DNA of 64,000 nt, taken from Intrasporangium flavum (lineage in GTDB: Bacteria > Actinomycetota > Actinomycetes > Actinomycetales > Dermatophilaceae). The position numbers were made by a program, and so were the translations under genes. Under the pieces are notes generated by a model. It searched no databases. It saw only the letters and a program-made list of their open reading frames with translations, and was not told the origin of the DNA. The stretch covers positions 122,680-186,679 of the forward strand of contig NZ_MLJO01000026.1 in assembly GCF_001956915.1 (NCBI RefSeq), given 5' to 3'. This document shows, piece after piece, positions 1 to 9,055 of this stretch. Each line of letters opens with the position of its first letter. Position 1 is the first letter of the stretch.

Positions 1-1
1 C

Positions 2-1069
2 GAGACCCGCCCCGGGCCCGCTGCGGCCGACACGGCCGCCGACCACCGGCTCCTCGAGCAGGCGCTCTACGAGGTCAAGCGGACCATCGTCGGGCAGGAC
101 GTGCTGCTCGAGCGGATGGTCGTCGCCCTCCTGGCGCGCGGCCACCTGCTCGTCGAGGGCGTGCCGGGCCTGGCCAAGACGATGGCGATCAAGACCCTCG
201 CCGCCACCGTCGGTGGGGAGTTCCAGCGCATCCAGTTCACCCCCGACCTCGTGCCGGCCGACCTCGTCGGCACCCGGATCTGGAACCAGCGCGACGGCGA
301 GTTCCAGGTGTCGCTCGGCCCGGTGTTCGCCAACCTCGTGCTCGCCGACGAGGTCAACCGCGCGCCCGCGAAGGTGCAGAGCGCCCTGCTCGAGGTCATG
401 CAGGAGCGCCAGGTGACGATCGGCCGGCAGACCTACCCGGCACCCGACCCGTTCCTCGTCATGGCGACACAGAACCCCATCGAGTCCGAGGGCACCTACC
501 AGCTGCCCGAGGCGCAGGTGGACCGGTTCATGCTCAAGGTCCTCATCGGCTACCCCTCTGCCGCAGAGGAGTTCGTCGTCGTCGAACGGCAGATCGCGGC
601 CTCGGCCCCGACGGCCCAGGTGCTCGACCCCGACGTGCTCCGGCGCTTCCAGCACGAGGTCGACGAGGTGTACGTCGACCCGGCCGTCATCGAGTACGCC
701 GTGCGGCTCGCGTCGGCGACGCGCGACCCGGCCTCGGTCGGGCGCGACGACCTGTCGCGGCTCGTGACCTACGGCGCCAGCCCCCGCGCGTCGATCAACC
801 TCGTGCTCGCGGCCCGGGCGCTCGCCTTCCTGCGCGGGCGCGACTTCGCCCTGCCGACCGACGTGCACGAGCTCGCGCACGACGTGCTGCGCCACCGCGT
901 CGTCCTGTCGTACGAGGCGCTCGCGGAGGACCTGTCGGCCGACCAGGTGCTCGCGCCGATCGTGGCCGCGGTGCCGGTGCCGGCGGTCCCGGTCCGCGAG
1001 CGTCGCACGGGCACAGGCGCCCCCGTCGGCGGCGCGGAGGACTCGTCATGGGCGCAGCCCCAGCCCTGA
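2..1069 (+). CDS. MoxR-family AAA+ ATPase (5' end outside window)
   Basis: This is a cytoplasmic AAA+ ATPase of the MoxR group, chaperone-like enzymes that work with VWA-domain partners. The frame is open back to base 2 with plausible protein sequence before the first in-window GTG at 101, so the true start lies upstream of the window. Walker A is GVPGLAKT, Walker B is LVLADEVNR and the sensor segment is VMATQNPIE. The C-terminal tail is Pro/Val-rich and probably disordered. The last 22 nt overlap the DUF58 gene, so the two are translationally coupled. MoxR, DUF58 and VWA genes in this order are a standard actinobacterial cluster resembling bat aerotolerance operons. The substrate is unknown. 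Confidence 0.93.
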   Translation, partial: ETRPGPAAADTAADHRLLEQALYEVKRTIVGQDVLLERMVVALLARGHLLVEGVPGLAKTMAIKTLAATVGGEFQRIQFTPDLVPADLVGTRIWNQRDGEFQVSLGPVFANLVLADEVNRAPAKVQSALLEVMQERQVTIGRQTYPAPDPFLVMATQNPIESEGTYQLPEAQVDRFMLKVLIGYPSAAEEFVVVERQIAASAPTAQVLDPDVLRRFQHEVDEVYVDPAVIEYAVRLASATRDPASVGRDDLSRLVTYGASPRASINLVLAARALAFLRGRDFALPTDVHELAHDVLRHRVVLSYEALAEDLSADQVLAPIVAAVPVPAVPVRERRTGTGAPVGGAEDSSWAQPQP

Positions 1070-2067
1070 CGCCGGAGCGGCTGCTCCGCCGGCTCGAGTG
1101 GCGCGTCGTGCGCCGCCTCGACGGCCTGCTCCAGGGCGACTACCGCAGCCTCTTCAAGGGCTCCGGCCTCGACTTCACCGACCTGCGCGAGTACGAGCCT
1201 GGCGACGACCTCCGGCACGTCGAGTGGAACGTCACGGCCCGCCTCGACGAGCCGTGGGTGCGCGAGTACGTCGAGGACCGCGAGGTGACGGCGTGGCTGC
1301 TGCTCGACGCGTCCCGCTCGATGGGCTTCGGCCCGGCCGACCGCAACAAGGACCTCGTCGTGGCCGAGGTGGCCACGACGCTGGCCCACCTGCTGACGCG
1401 GGGTGGCAGCCGCGTCGGGGCCGTGGTCCTCGACGCGGGTGTCGAGGCCGTCGTGCCGCCCGGGTCGGGGCGCACCCAGGTGCTGCGGATCGCGGGCGCC
1501 CTGCTCGCGCGCCGCGCCGCGCACGAGGCGGACGACGCGGACGACCCGGACGACGCGGGCACGACGTCAGCCGGCGCGGGGACCCGGCGCCGGTGGCGGG
1601 TCCTCGGGCGTCGGGGAGCCGGGACGCGTCCCGAGCCACCCGGGGTCACCGACCTCGGCGCCGGCCTCCGGGTGGTCGCCGGGCTCGCCCGCCGCCGCGG
1701 GGTGGTCGTCGTCGTCAGCGACTTCGTCAGCACTCCGGGCTGGGAGGCCGAGCTCGGGCGGCTCGCGCGGCGCCACGACCTCGTCGCCCTGCGGGTCAGC
1801 GACCCGCGCGAGCACGACCTGCCCAGCGTCGGGACGCTCTACGTCGAGGACCCCGAGACCGGGGAGCAGATCGTCGTCGACACCGACGACGACGCGTTCC
1901 GGGCGCGGGTGCGCCAGCTCGCGCAGGAACGCCGGGACGAGCTCGAGCGGCTGACGCGTCGGGCCGGGGCCGACCTGCACCACCTGTCGACCGACGAGGA
2001 CCTCGTGCGGGCCCTCGTGCGCGTGGCTGCCTTGCGCCGCAGGCGGATCGGGGCGCTCCGACGATGA
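1048..2067 (+). CDS. DUF58 domain protein
   Basis: This 339-residue protein is from the DUF58 family, VWA-like proteins that accompany MoxR ATPases. The signature block is near residues 35-75, with REYEPGDDLRHVEWN, followed by a VWA-type metal site LLDASRSM (DxSxS). Residues about 155-195 form a low-complexity Asp/Ala- then Arg/Gly-rich insertion that looks like a loop. The ATG at 1048 is preceded by GGAGG and lies inside the end of the ATPase gene. The stop overlaps the next ATG (ATGA), so all four genes of the cluster are coupled. No membrane segment is evident. The role is inferred from family and context. Confidence 0.9.
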   Translation: MGAAPALTPERLLRRLEWRVVRRLDGLLQGDYRSLFKGSGLDFTDLREYEPGDDLRHVEWNVTARLDEPWVREYVEDREVTAWLLLDASRSMGFGPADRNKDLVVAEVATTLAHLLTRGGSRVGAVVLDAGVEAVVPPGSGRTQVLRIAGALLARRAAHEADDADDPDDAGTTSAGAGTRRRWRVLGRRGAGTRPEPPGVTDLGAGLRVVAGLARRRGVVVVVSDFVSTPGWEAELGRLARRHDLVALRVSDPREHDLPSVGTLYVEDPETGEQIVVDTDDDAFRARVRQLAQERRDELERLTRRAGADLHHLSTDEDLVRALVRVAALRRRRIGALRR

Positions 2068-3044
2068 CGCTGACCTGGCCGTGGATGCTGGTGGGGCTCG
2101 CGGTCCTGCCGGTGCTCGTCGTCGCCTACCGGCGGCTGCTCGACGGCCGGGCCGCCCGCGTGCGGGCCATGGCCGCCGAGGGGTTCGTCGTGGTGGAGCG
2201 GCGCGACCGCCTCCGGCACCTCGGCCCGGCGCTGCTGCTCGCCGCGCTCGCGCTGCTCGTCGCGGCACTGACGCGTCCGGTCGCGGCCGTGGCCGAGCCG
2301 CACCGCGAGGGCACCGTCGTGCTCGCGTTCGACGTGTCGAACAGCATGGCGGCCGCCGACCTCAAGCCGACGCGCCTCGAGGCGGCGAAGTCGGCGGCGC
2401 GGTCGTTCGTCGCGAAGCAGCCGGCGAGCGTGCGCATCGCCGTCGTCGCGTTCGGCGGCAGCGGCGTCGTGACCCAGCGCCCGACCGATGACCGGACCGC
2501 GGTGCTCGCCGCGATCGCCCGGCTGACACCGCAGAGCGACACGTCGCTGGCCGGGGGCATCCTCGGTGGCCTGAGCGCGATCGCGGGCCGGCCCGTGCAC
2601 GCGCCGTCCGACACCGAGAACGGCGCCGCCGACGAGACGCCGATCGGCTACTACGGCGGCACGGCGATCGTCCTGCTCACCGACGGCGAGAACACGTCGG
2701 GCACCGACCCGCAGGAGCTCGCCGACCTCGCCTCCGCCGCCGGGGTGCGCATCGACCCGGTGGGGCTGGGGACGCCGGCCGGCACCGTCATCGAGGTGGA
2801 CGGGTTCAGCATCGCGACGGCCCTCGACGAGACGGTCCTTCGCCAGATCGCCGACACGACCGGCGGCACGTACCGACGCGCGTCGGACGTGGCCACCCTT
2901 GCGGCCGTGTACGACTCGATCCAGCTGCAGTGGACGACGCGGTCGGTGCCCCACGAGATCACCTCGCTCGTCGCCGGGGTGGCCGCGCTGCTGCTGCTGG
3001 CCGGGGCCGGGGTCACGGTGCTGCGGCAGGGGCGGGTGGTCTAG
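2064..3044 (+). CDS. VWA-domain membrane protein, BatA-like
   Basis: This 326-residue protein has N-terminal hydrophobic segments (about 5-20 and 53-70), a von Willebrand A domain and a C-terminal membrane helix (about residues 297-315). The MIDAS motif DVSNS begins at Asp90 and a second metal region reads LLTDGENTSG. The layout matches BatA-type proteins, whose VWA domain faces the envelope and binds partners through a divalent metal. The start at 2064 is chosen because its ATG overlaps the DUF58 stop and gives a proper membrane N-terminus. Upstream in-frame sequence to 1098 is Arg/Pro shadow peptide. Confidence 0.88.
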   Translation: MTLTWPWMLVGLAVLPVLVVAYRRLLDGRAARVRAMAAEGFVVVERRDRLRHLGPALLLAALALLVAALTRPVAAVAEPHREGTVVLAFDVSNSMAAADLKPTRLEAAKSAARSFVAKQPASVRIAVVAFGGSGVVTQRPTDDRTAVLAAIARLTPQSDTSLAGGILGGLSAIAGRPVHAPSDTENGAADETPIGYYGGTAIVLLTDGENTSGTDPQELADLASAAGVRIDPVGLGTPAGTVIEVDGFSIATALDETVLRQIADTTGGTYRRASDVATLAAVYDSIQLQWTTRSVPHEITSLVAGVAALLLLAGAGVTVLRQGRVV

Positions 3045-4205
3045 GTGTCGTTCGGCCAGCCGCTGCTGCTGCTCCTCCTGCTCGCCGTGCCGGTGCTGCT
3101 CGCCGCCTACGTGTGGCAGCTGCGGCGCCGTCGCCGGCAGGCGGTTCGCTTCCCCGACGTCGCGCTGCTGCGGTCGGCGGGCGCGTCGCGTCGGTCGTGG
3201 CGCCGGCACCTGCCCGTGGCGCTCGTGCTCGGCGCGCTGGCGCTGCTCGGGGTGGGCAGCGCGCGCCCGACCGTCGAGGCCGACGTGTCGGCGTCGAGCT
3301 CGACGATCATCCTCGCCCTCGACGTGTCCGGGTCGATGTGCGCGACCGACGTGACGCCGAACCGGCTCAGCGCGGCCCAGGCGGCGGTGCGCGAGTTCGT
3401 GCGGCGCCAGGACGACGCGACGAAGGTCGGGCTCGTCGTCTTCTCCGGCTTCGCCCAGCTCGCCGTGCCCCCGACCGACGACCGGGACGCGCTGCTCGCG
3501 GCGATCGACACCGTGACGACCGGCCGCGGCACGACGATCGGCGCGGCCATCCTCCGCTCGGTCGACGCCATCGCCGAGCTCGACCCCGCCGTGCCGCCGA
3601 GCGACCCCGTCGCGGAGCCCTCGACCGACGGCGCCGGCACGCCCGACCCCACCCCGACGCCCACGGCGACGGGCGGCGAGGGCCCTGACGGGACGGCGCC
3701 CCGGACGCAGGGGGCGCCGGCGCCGGAGATCATCGTGCTCCTCACCGACGGGGCCAACACCCGCGGCGTCACGCCTGCGCAGGCGGCCGAGCAGGCGGCG
3801 GCACGTGGCGTCCGGGTGTACCCGATCGGCTTCGGCACGCGGAACCCGACGCGGCTGGCCTGCACCCTCGACCAGTACGGCGGCCTGCCGGGTCCGGGGT
3901 TCGGCCGCGACGTCAGCGGCGGTCCCGGCTCTCGCGCCGCCGACCTCGGTGGCCGCAACTTCCTCGTCGTCGACGAGGCGGCGCTGCGCGGCGTCGCGAA
4001 GACGACCGGGGGCGAGTACTTCGCAGCGCAGGACGCCGAGGGCCTGACGAAGGTGCTGGCCAACCTGCCGAAGCACGTCACCGTCACGCACCGCGTCGTC
4101 GACCTCAGCGCCGTCTTCGCCGGTGCCGCCGCGCTGCTGCTGCTCTACGGCGCGTGGGTCTCGCTGCGGCAGGGGTTCGGCGGCACGCGCGCGCGCCGGG
4201 CCTGA
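3045..4205 (+). CDS. VWA-domain membrane protein, BatB-like
   Basis: This second VWA membrane protein has 386 residues. A leucine-rich N-terminal helix (residues 5-22) and a second one (57-72) precede the VWA domain, whose MIDAS motif DVSGS starts at Asp93. A Pro/Thr-rich insert at about 190-220 splits the domain, and a helix near the C-terminus closes the protein. The GTG start directly abuts the preceding stop. Tandem BatA/BatB-like proteins next to MoxR and DUF58 are well known; the cluster probably assembles a membrane-associated ATPase-VWA complex, with function unproven. A strong hairpin follows the stop. Confidence 0.88.
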   Translation: MSFGQPLLLLLLLAVPVLLAAYVWQLRRRRRQAVRFPDVALLRSAGASRRSWRRHLPVALVLGALALLGVGSARPTVEADVSASSSTIILALDVSGSMCATDVTPNRLSAAQAAVREFVRRQDDATKVGLVVFSGFAQLAVPPTDDRDALLAAIDTVTTGRGTTIGAAILRSVDAIAELDPAVPPSDPVAEPSTDGAGTPDPTPTPTATGGEGPDGTAPRTQGAPAPEIIVLLTDGANTRGVTPAQAAEQAAARGVRVYPIGFGTRNPTRLACTLDQYGGLPGPGFGRDVSGGPGSRAADLGGRNFLVVDEAALRGVAKTTGGEYFAAQDAEGLTKVLANLPKHVTVTHRVVDLSAVFAGAAALLLLYGAWVSLRQGFGGTRARRA

Positions 4206-4228
4206 CGCGTCCGGCCGCCGGACGCGTC
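4204..4228. terminator. Perfect hairpin between convergent genes
   Basis: An 11-bp perfect inverted repeat (GACGCGTCCGG and its complement) encloses a 3-nt loop between two convergent genes. There is no U-tract on either side, as is common in high-GC actinobacteria, so it is called a probable bidirectional terminator on position and symmetry. Confidence 0.55.
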
Positions 4229-4244
4229 GCGTCCGTCTCGCGCG

Positions 4245-6368
4245 TCAGCGGTGCCCCGAGCGGGCCAGCGTCACGAGGTCGCGCACGCCCGCCTCCGGCA
4301 GGTAGGCGCGGCTCAGGGCCAGCCCGATCCGCGGCAGGGCCGCCTCGTCGGGGAAGACGAGGTAGAGGGGCTCGGTGCGCGGCTGGAACTTCGCCTTGAA
4401 GGCGTGCAGCGACCGGAAGCCGTAGTACGGCTCGAGCGAGGCGCCGAGCCGGTCGAGGAAGGCATCGAGCGTGCCGCGGTCGAGGGTGTCGCCGTCGGCG
4501 GCGGGTACCGTCCGCGCCAGCGGGGCGCCCGAGAGCGACACCACGGAGCAGCCCTCGTCCTTGAAGGCGAGGCAGGCCGAGGCGATGAGGAACTCCATCG
4601 AGTACCGGAACCCGCCCGGCAGGCGGCGCATGACATCGAGGGTCCAGCCGGCCGGCTCGCCGCCACCGCTGGGGTGGAAGGGCATCCACGAGGTGACGCC
4701 GTGCACCGTCGTGTCGGCGTCGACGGCCAGGCCGACGCGGACGTTCGGGTCGAGCGCCTCGTCGACGCCGCCGAGCGTGAAGCCCATCTCGGGCAGCCCC
4801 TTGTCCTCGACCCAGTCCGAGGAGATCGCCTTGACCTGCATCTGCAGGCCCCGCGGCATGTCGACGAGCGACCCGAGCCGGAACTGCACGCCGAGCTTGG
4901 CGGCCTGGTTGAGCGCGGTGCGCACGTCCTGCCACGCCTTGCCGACGAAGTCGAGCGTGGGCAGGTCGATGCAGGCCTCCTCGGCCACCTGGAGGCAGTG
5001 CCAGCCCTGGGCCTGCGCGTGGCGCGACGCCTCCTCGGTGACGGTGAACAGGCACGGCACGAGGCCCTGTCCGTGAACGGTGTCGGCGAAGGCGCCGAGC
5101 AGCCTCGAACGCTCGGCCTCGGTGGCCGCCACGGGGTCGCACAGCCCGATGGCGACGCCGGCGTGGACGCGGTAGGCGACGTAGCCGGGCACGTCCCGGG
5201 GCACGAACCAGCGGTTCTCGGGCCACGTCGTCATCCAGGCGAGCCGGTTGACGGTGCCCTGGTCGCGGAGCAGCGCCGTGGCGCGCGAGCGCTGGTCGTC
5301 GTCGGCCGGGGCGACGAGGCTGCCCGTCGTGCGGCGGGCCCGGCGCGGCGAGGGGTTGCGGAAGGCGTGCCGGCCGACGATGAGCACCGCGAGGCCGAGG
5401 CTGTTGCCGACGATGTCCCACCCGGCCGCGAGCAGCCCCGGCTCGCCGACGACGATCATCCACACGTAGTTCGCGACCTGGAGGGCGAGCACGACGACGA
5501 GCAGCGCCATGGCCCAGCGCCACGCGCGTCGCCGCCCCTTGTAGAGCGACCGGGCCAGCCACAGCCACAGGACGATCTGCACGACCCCGAACCAGAAGTC
5601 GGGGTCGCTGAGCTCCTGCGCCCGGGCCGCCGGCGACATCGTCACGGCGAACGGGCCGTCGGCGTGGGTGAACGGGTGGAGGAACACCTCGACGGCGGCA
5701 ACGACGAAGAACGCGCAGGCGAGGAGGCGGAAGTCGCGACGGGTCAGCTGCCGGATGCTGAAGGAGGGCGTCCGGCCCACGAGGTAGGGCCCGAGCAGCA
5801 GCCCGAACCCGACGCCGAGCACGTGCTCGAGGTCGGCGAGGGCGCCCATGTGGATGACGAAGAGCACGACGTAGGCGGCGAGCAGGGCTCGCGCGCGACC
5901 CCGCCACGGCGGCGTCAGCGTGACCGACGCGGCTGCCGCCGCCCCGAGGAAGCCCGCGGACGGGCCGGCGTCGCGCACGACGGACAGGGTCGTCGTCCAC
6001 GCGTAGCCGTGGGCTCGGGTGAGCCAGAGGATCCCGGCCGAGCCGAGGACCGCCACGACGTGGCAGGCCAGGAGGGCGATCGCGGCGCGCCTCGTGCCCA
6101 GGCGCCACTCGGCGAACCCGCCGAAGAGCATGAGCCCCAGCAGGATCGGGACGTACTGGTAGGGCTTCGCCGCGAAGAACGCGCCCACGACGACGGTCCA
6201 CCAGGCGCCGTCCTCCAGCGCCGGCAGCCCGTAGGTGATCGAGGCGTCGAGGGGTCGGCCGAGGAGCGGGTCCCACAGGGCCCGCGTCACGACTGCCAGG
6301 ATCAGGACGATGACGACGAGGGCGCTCGTCAGGGGTAGGCGACGCATCACCGTCCGAAGACGGGACAT
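4245..6368 (-). CDS. Rhomboid-like membrane domain fused to MprF-type (DUF2156) transferase domain
   Basis: This 707-residue protein has two parts. Residues 1-200 form about six membrane helices resembling a rhomboid protease: GPSAGFLG places Ser137 where the GxSG nucleophile lies, and HVLGVGFG places His182 in the HxxGxxxG helix. A further membrane section (about 200-330) leads to a C-terminal domain like that of MprF lysylphosphatidylglycerol synthases, seen in the LTLDVMRR-like and SLHAFKAKFQP motifs. The MprF part would move an aminoacyl group from tRNA onto a membrane lipid. The ATG at 6368 is preferred over one 12 codons upstream. Whether the rhomboid part is proteolytic is not known. 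Confidence 0.85.
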   Translation of the reverse strand: MSRLRTVMRRLPLTSALVVIVLILAVVTRALWDPLLGRPLDASITYGLPALEDGAWWTVVVGAFFAAKPYQYVPILLGLMLFGGFAEWRLGTRRAAIALLACHVVAVLGSAGILWLTRAHGYAWTTTLSVVRDAGPSAGFLGAAAAASVTLTPPWRGRARALLAAYVVLFVIHMGALADLEHVLGVGFGLLLGPYLVGRTPSFSIRQLTRRDFRLLACAFFVVAAVEVFLHPFTHADGPFAVTMSPAARAQELSDPDFWFGVVQIVLWLWLARSLYKGRRRAWRWAMALLVVVLALQVANYVWMIVVGEPGLLAAGWDIVGNSLGLAVLIVGRHAFRNPSPRRARRTTGSLVAPADDDQRSRATALLRDQGTVNRLAWMTTWPENRWFVPRDVPGYVAYRVHAGVAIGLCDPVAATEAERSRLLGAFADTVHGQGLVPCLFTVTEEASRHAQAQGWHCLQVAEEACIDLPTLDFVGKAWQDVRTALNQAAKLGVQFRLGSLVDMPRGLQMQVKAISSDWVEDKGLPEMGFTLGGVDEALDPNVRVGLAVDADTTVHGVTSWMPFHPSGGGEPAGWTLDVMRRLPGGFRYSMEFLIASACLAFKDEGCSVVSLSGAPLARTVPAADGDTLDRGTLDAFLDRLGASLEPYYGFRSLHAFKAKFQPRTEPLYLVFPDEAALPRIGLALSRAYLPEAGVRDLVTLARSGHR

Positions 6369-6422
6369 GCCTCCATGCTCCCGCTCGTTCGCCCCGGGCG
6401 ACACCCCGTTCCGGGATGTCGG

Positions 6423-7163
6423 CTATGCGCGGTCTGCGACCGGTGGCTGCCAGCCCTCGGGTGGCCCGCCCGGGTGCTCGTCGAGCCCACGCCGCAAGCG
6501 GGCGGCGAACGCCTCGAAGCTGCTCCGCGGCCACCCCTCCGGTGGCGCGACGGCCCCGACGCGCGTCACGCGGTGCCCCTTGAGCTCGGCCGGCAGGTCG
6601 GGCGCCGGCGTGGGGCGGTCGAACTGCGCCTCGACGCCGGACAGCCACGACTCCGCGGCCTCGGCGTCGCCCGCCAGCCACAGAGCGGCGGTCAGCAGCG
6701 GCGTCCGCCGCCACGGGCCGCGGCCGGCACGCAGCTCGGAGACGACAGCCTGAAGGCTCGTCCGTGCCTGCACCCAGGGCAGACCCGCCGCCCGGGCCGT
6801 CGTGGCCACGTCCTCGAAGACGCGTTCGTTGCCGTCGAGCGCCTCCGCGGCGATGAGCCAGTGACGCCTCGCCGAGTCCGCCTCCCCTTCCACGAGACCG
6901 AGCAGGGGCACGCTGACGGTGGCCTGCAGGTTGGGGCTCACGACGACGGCGCCCGTGAGCGCGCGGGCCACCGCCTCGACCCGCTCGTGCACCACGCCGA
7001 TCGAGGGCGCGAGCCGCCACTGGTGGGGCAGGCCGCGGTCGGTCGCCAGCGACAGCCAGCCGAGCACCCCCGGCGCGACCGGTCGGGTGTAGACGTTCCC
7101 GGCGCGCTTGCGCCACCCGTCGGCGACGAGGACCGGGCGCGCCTTCGGCGTGGGGTCGGGCAC
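6423..7163 (-). CDS. Conserved hypothetical protein
   Basis: This 246-residue soluble protein has no family I recognise. It is Ala/Leu/Arg-rich, with no signal peptide or membrane segment. A hydrophobic core (residues 45-75) and an alpha-helical central part (95-165) can be seen. The GTG start at 7163 lies 6 nt behind a TAGCCT -10 box (7170-7175), which supports a leaderless message and the chosen start. It diverges from the phosphoesterase gene. Confidence 0.7.
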   Translation of the reverse strand: MPDPTPKARPVLVADGWRKRAGNVYTRPVAPGVLGWLSLATDRGLPHQWRLAPSIGVVHERVEAVARALTGAVVVSPNLQATVSVPLLGLVEGEADSARRHWLIAAEALDGNERVFEDVATTARAAGLPWVQARTSLQAVVSELRAGRGPWRRTPLLTAALWLAGDAEAAESWLSGVEAQFDRPTPAPDLPAELKGHRVTRVGAVAPPEGWPRSSFEAFAARLRRGLDEHPGGPPEGWQPPVADRA

Positions 7164-7297
7164 GAGCGGAGGCTAGCGCCGTCCCCTTCCCGACGAGGCC
7201 ACTTCGACGCACCTGAGTCGGCCGAAGGGACCGTTGGGGTGCGAGGCGGCCATCTGCGGCAGGCGTCCTCGGGCGCGGACACGGTTGACTTGGGCCC

Positions 7298-7804
7298 GTG
7301 ACGACCCGACTGCTCCTGATCGCCGACACCCACCTGCCGAAGCGGGCCAAGGACCTGCCCGCCCAGGTGTGGCGGGCCGTCGAGGAGGCCGACCTCGTGG
7401 TGCACGCCGGCGACTGGGTCGACGTCGCGACGCTCGACGCCCTCGAGGCGCGGGCCCGGCGTCTCGTGGGGGTCGTGGGCAACAACGACCACGGCGTCCT
7501 GCGCGAGCGGCTGCCGGAGTTCGCGTCGTTCGAGGTGGAGGGTGTCCGCTTCGGGGTGGTCCACGAGACGGGCTCGGCGTCGGGCCGGGAGGCGCGCTGC
7601 GAGGCGACCTATCCCGACCTCGACGTCCTCGTCTTCGGCCACAGCCACATCCCGTGGGACACGACCTCACCGCGCGGGCTGCGGCTGCTCAACCCCGGCT
7701 CGCCCACCGACCGCCGCCGTCAGCCGGCGTGCACGTACCTGACGGCCACGGTCGAGGACGGCGAGCTCGGCGAGGTCGTGCTCCACGAGATCCGACGCGG
7801 GTAG
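7298..7804 (+). CDS. YfcE/MJ0936-type metallophosphoesterase
   Basis: This 168-residue calcineurin-like phosphoesterase has the full metal-binding set: DTH near residue 10, GDW, GNND and GHSH, with a terminal NPGSPTDRR segment typical of the YfcE family. Such enzymes hydrolyse phosphodiesters using two Mn or Ni ions in the cytoplasm; the substrate cannot be told from sequence. Length is normal for the family. The start is GTG. The next gene follows on the same strand after 69 nt. Confidence 0.9.
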   Translation: MTTRLLLIADTHLPKRAKDLPAQVWRAVEEADLVVHAGDWVDVATLDALEARARRLVGVVGNNDHGVLRERLPEFASFEVEGVRFGVVHETGSASGREARCEATYPDLDVLVFGHSHIPWDTTSPRGLRLLNPGSPTDRRRQPACTYLTATVEDGELGEVVLHEIRRG

Positions 7805-7873
7805 GTGGGCCTGCGGCCCGGGCGGCTCGCGCTCCGGGCGCCGTTCGTCCGGAACCGGTGCGAGCATGCGGAC

Positions 7874-8998
7874 ATGAGCCCGACGACACCGGCACCCAGC
7901 GAGGCCCGCGTCACGTGGCCGCAGGCCCTGGCCTGGCGGCTGGAACGGCACCTGCTCGACCCGGTCGGGCCGGCCTCGGCGCCCGAGGTCGTGCGCCGGC
8001 TCGGGGCGGTGCTGTCGATGGACGAGTCGCTCGCCGACCTCGCCGTCTGCAGCCGCAGCACGAGCGCACGACCCGGCGACCTCGCTCGGGCGCTCGCGGA
8101 GGGAACGGTCGTCAAGGCCTACGCCTTCCGCGGGTCGATGCACTACCTCGCACCGGAGGACGGCGGGATCTACCTCTCCCTCCGGATGGCCGGGCGACAG
8201 TGGGAGCTGCCGAGCTGGGTGGAGTACTACCGCCTGAAGCCATCGGACTGGCCCGACTTCCGGGCGGCGGTCCGTGATGCCCTGGCCGACGGGCCACGGA
8301 CGATCACCGAGATCGGCGCGGCCGTCACGCGGCGCAAGGCCTACCGGCACCTCGAGCCGGTCTTCGACGAGGGTGCCGGCACGCTCGTCAAGCCGCTGAC
8401 GTGGCACGGCGACATGAGCTTCGGCCCGCCCCGCGACGGGCGGCACACCTTCCAGCGCCTCGACACCAACCCGCGCTGGGCCGGCGTCCCCGACCTCGAC
8501 GACGCCGGGCCGCGCGCCGTCACGGCCTACCTGGGCACGTACGGCCCGGCGACGATCGACCACGTCCACCACTGGCTCGGGGCGGGCCTCAGCGCCGGTC
8601 GCAAGCGGCTCGACCGGTGGATCTCGGGCCTCGGTGACGCGCTGGCCGCGGTCGACGTCGAGGGCACGACGGCGTACGTCGTGCGCGAGGACCTCGAGTC
8701 GCTCTGCGCCGCAACGCCGTCCGACGCCGTGCGGTTCCTCCCGGGGCACGACCAGTGGGTGATGGGCGTCGGCACCAAGGACGAGCAGGTCGTGCAGCCA
8801 CCCCTGCGGCAGGAGATGACCCGCAAGGCCAACCCGGTCGTCGTCGGCGGCGTCGTGCGCGGCACGTGGGCGCGCAAGGGCGACGAGCTGACGATCACCT
8901 GGTGCGACCGCGGCACGCGCCCCGACGCGTCGATCCGTCACGAGGCCGCCCGCCTCGGCCAGATCCTCCACCGCGACCTCCGGGTATCCCTCGACTGA
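7874..8998 (+). CDS. Winged-helix DNA-binding domain protein (HTH_42 family)
   Basis: This 374-residue protein has the three-winged-helix HTH_42 fold shared with DNA-crosslink glycosylases AlkZ and YcaQ. Recognisable parts are the RGSMHYL segment, the FLPGHDQWVMG block and the ARKGDELTITW barrel strand near the C-terminus. The glycosylase family carries a Gln-x-Asp/Gln motif near residue 50; here the equivalent stretch reads LSMDESLADLAVCSR, so the catalytic Gln seems absent. The ATG at 7874 is chosen because the upstream in-frame peptide is Arg/Pro-rich. A second family member lies at 10875-11966. Confidence 0.82.
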   Translation: MSPTTPAPSEARVTWPQALAWRLERHLLDPVGPASAPEVVRRLGAVLSMDESLADLAVCSRSTSARPGDLARALAEGTVVKAYAFRGSMHYLAPEDGGIYLSLRMAGRQWELPSWVEYYRLKPSDWPDFRAAVRDALADGPRTITEIGAAVTRRKAYRHLEPVFDEGAGTLVKPLTWHGDMSFGPPRDGRHTFQRLDTNPRWAGVPDLDDAGPRAVTAYLGTYGPATIDHVHHWLGAGLSAGRKRLDRWISGLGDALAAVDVEGTTAYVVREDLESLCAATPSDAVRFLPGHDQWVMGVGTKDEQVVQPPLRQEMTRKANPVVVGGVVRGTWARKGDELTITWCDRGTRPDASIRHEAARLGQILHRDLRVSLD

Positions 8999-9055
8999 CG
9001 CCTGACCGCGTCGAACGGCTCCTCGCGGTCGGCGGCACCGCGAACCGCGCGGACC

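Noticed and set aside
1839..4091. A 750-codon minus-strand frame opposite the two VWA genes
   Set aside because: Lacks any domain and is antisense to well-supported genes.
4105..7485. A 1126-codon open frame on the minus strand across the rhomboid-MprF gene
   Set aside because: Its peptide is Arg/Pro/Ala-rich without domains and it runs in a different frame over genes with clear motifs; it is a shadow caused by the high GC content.
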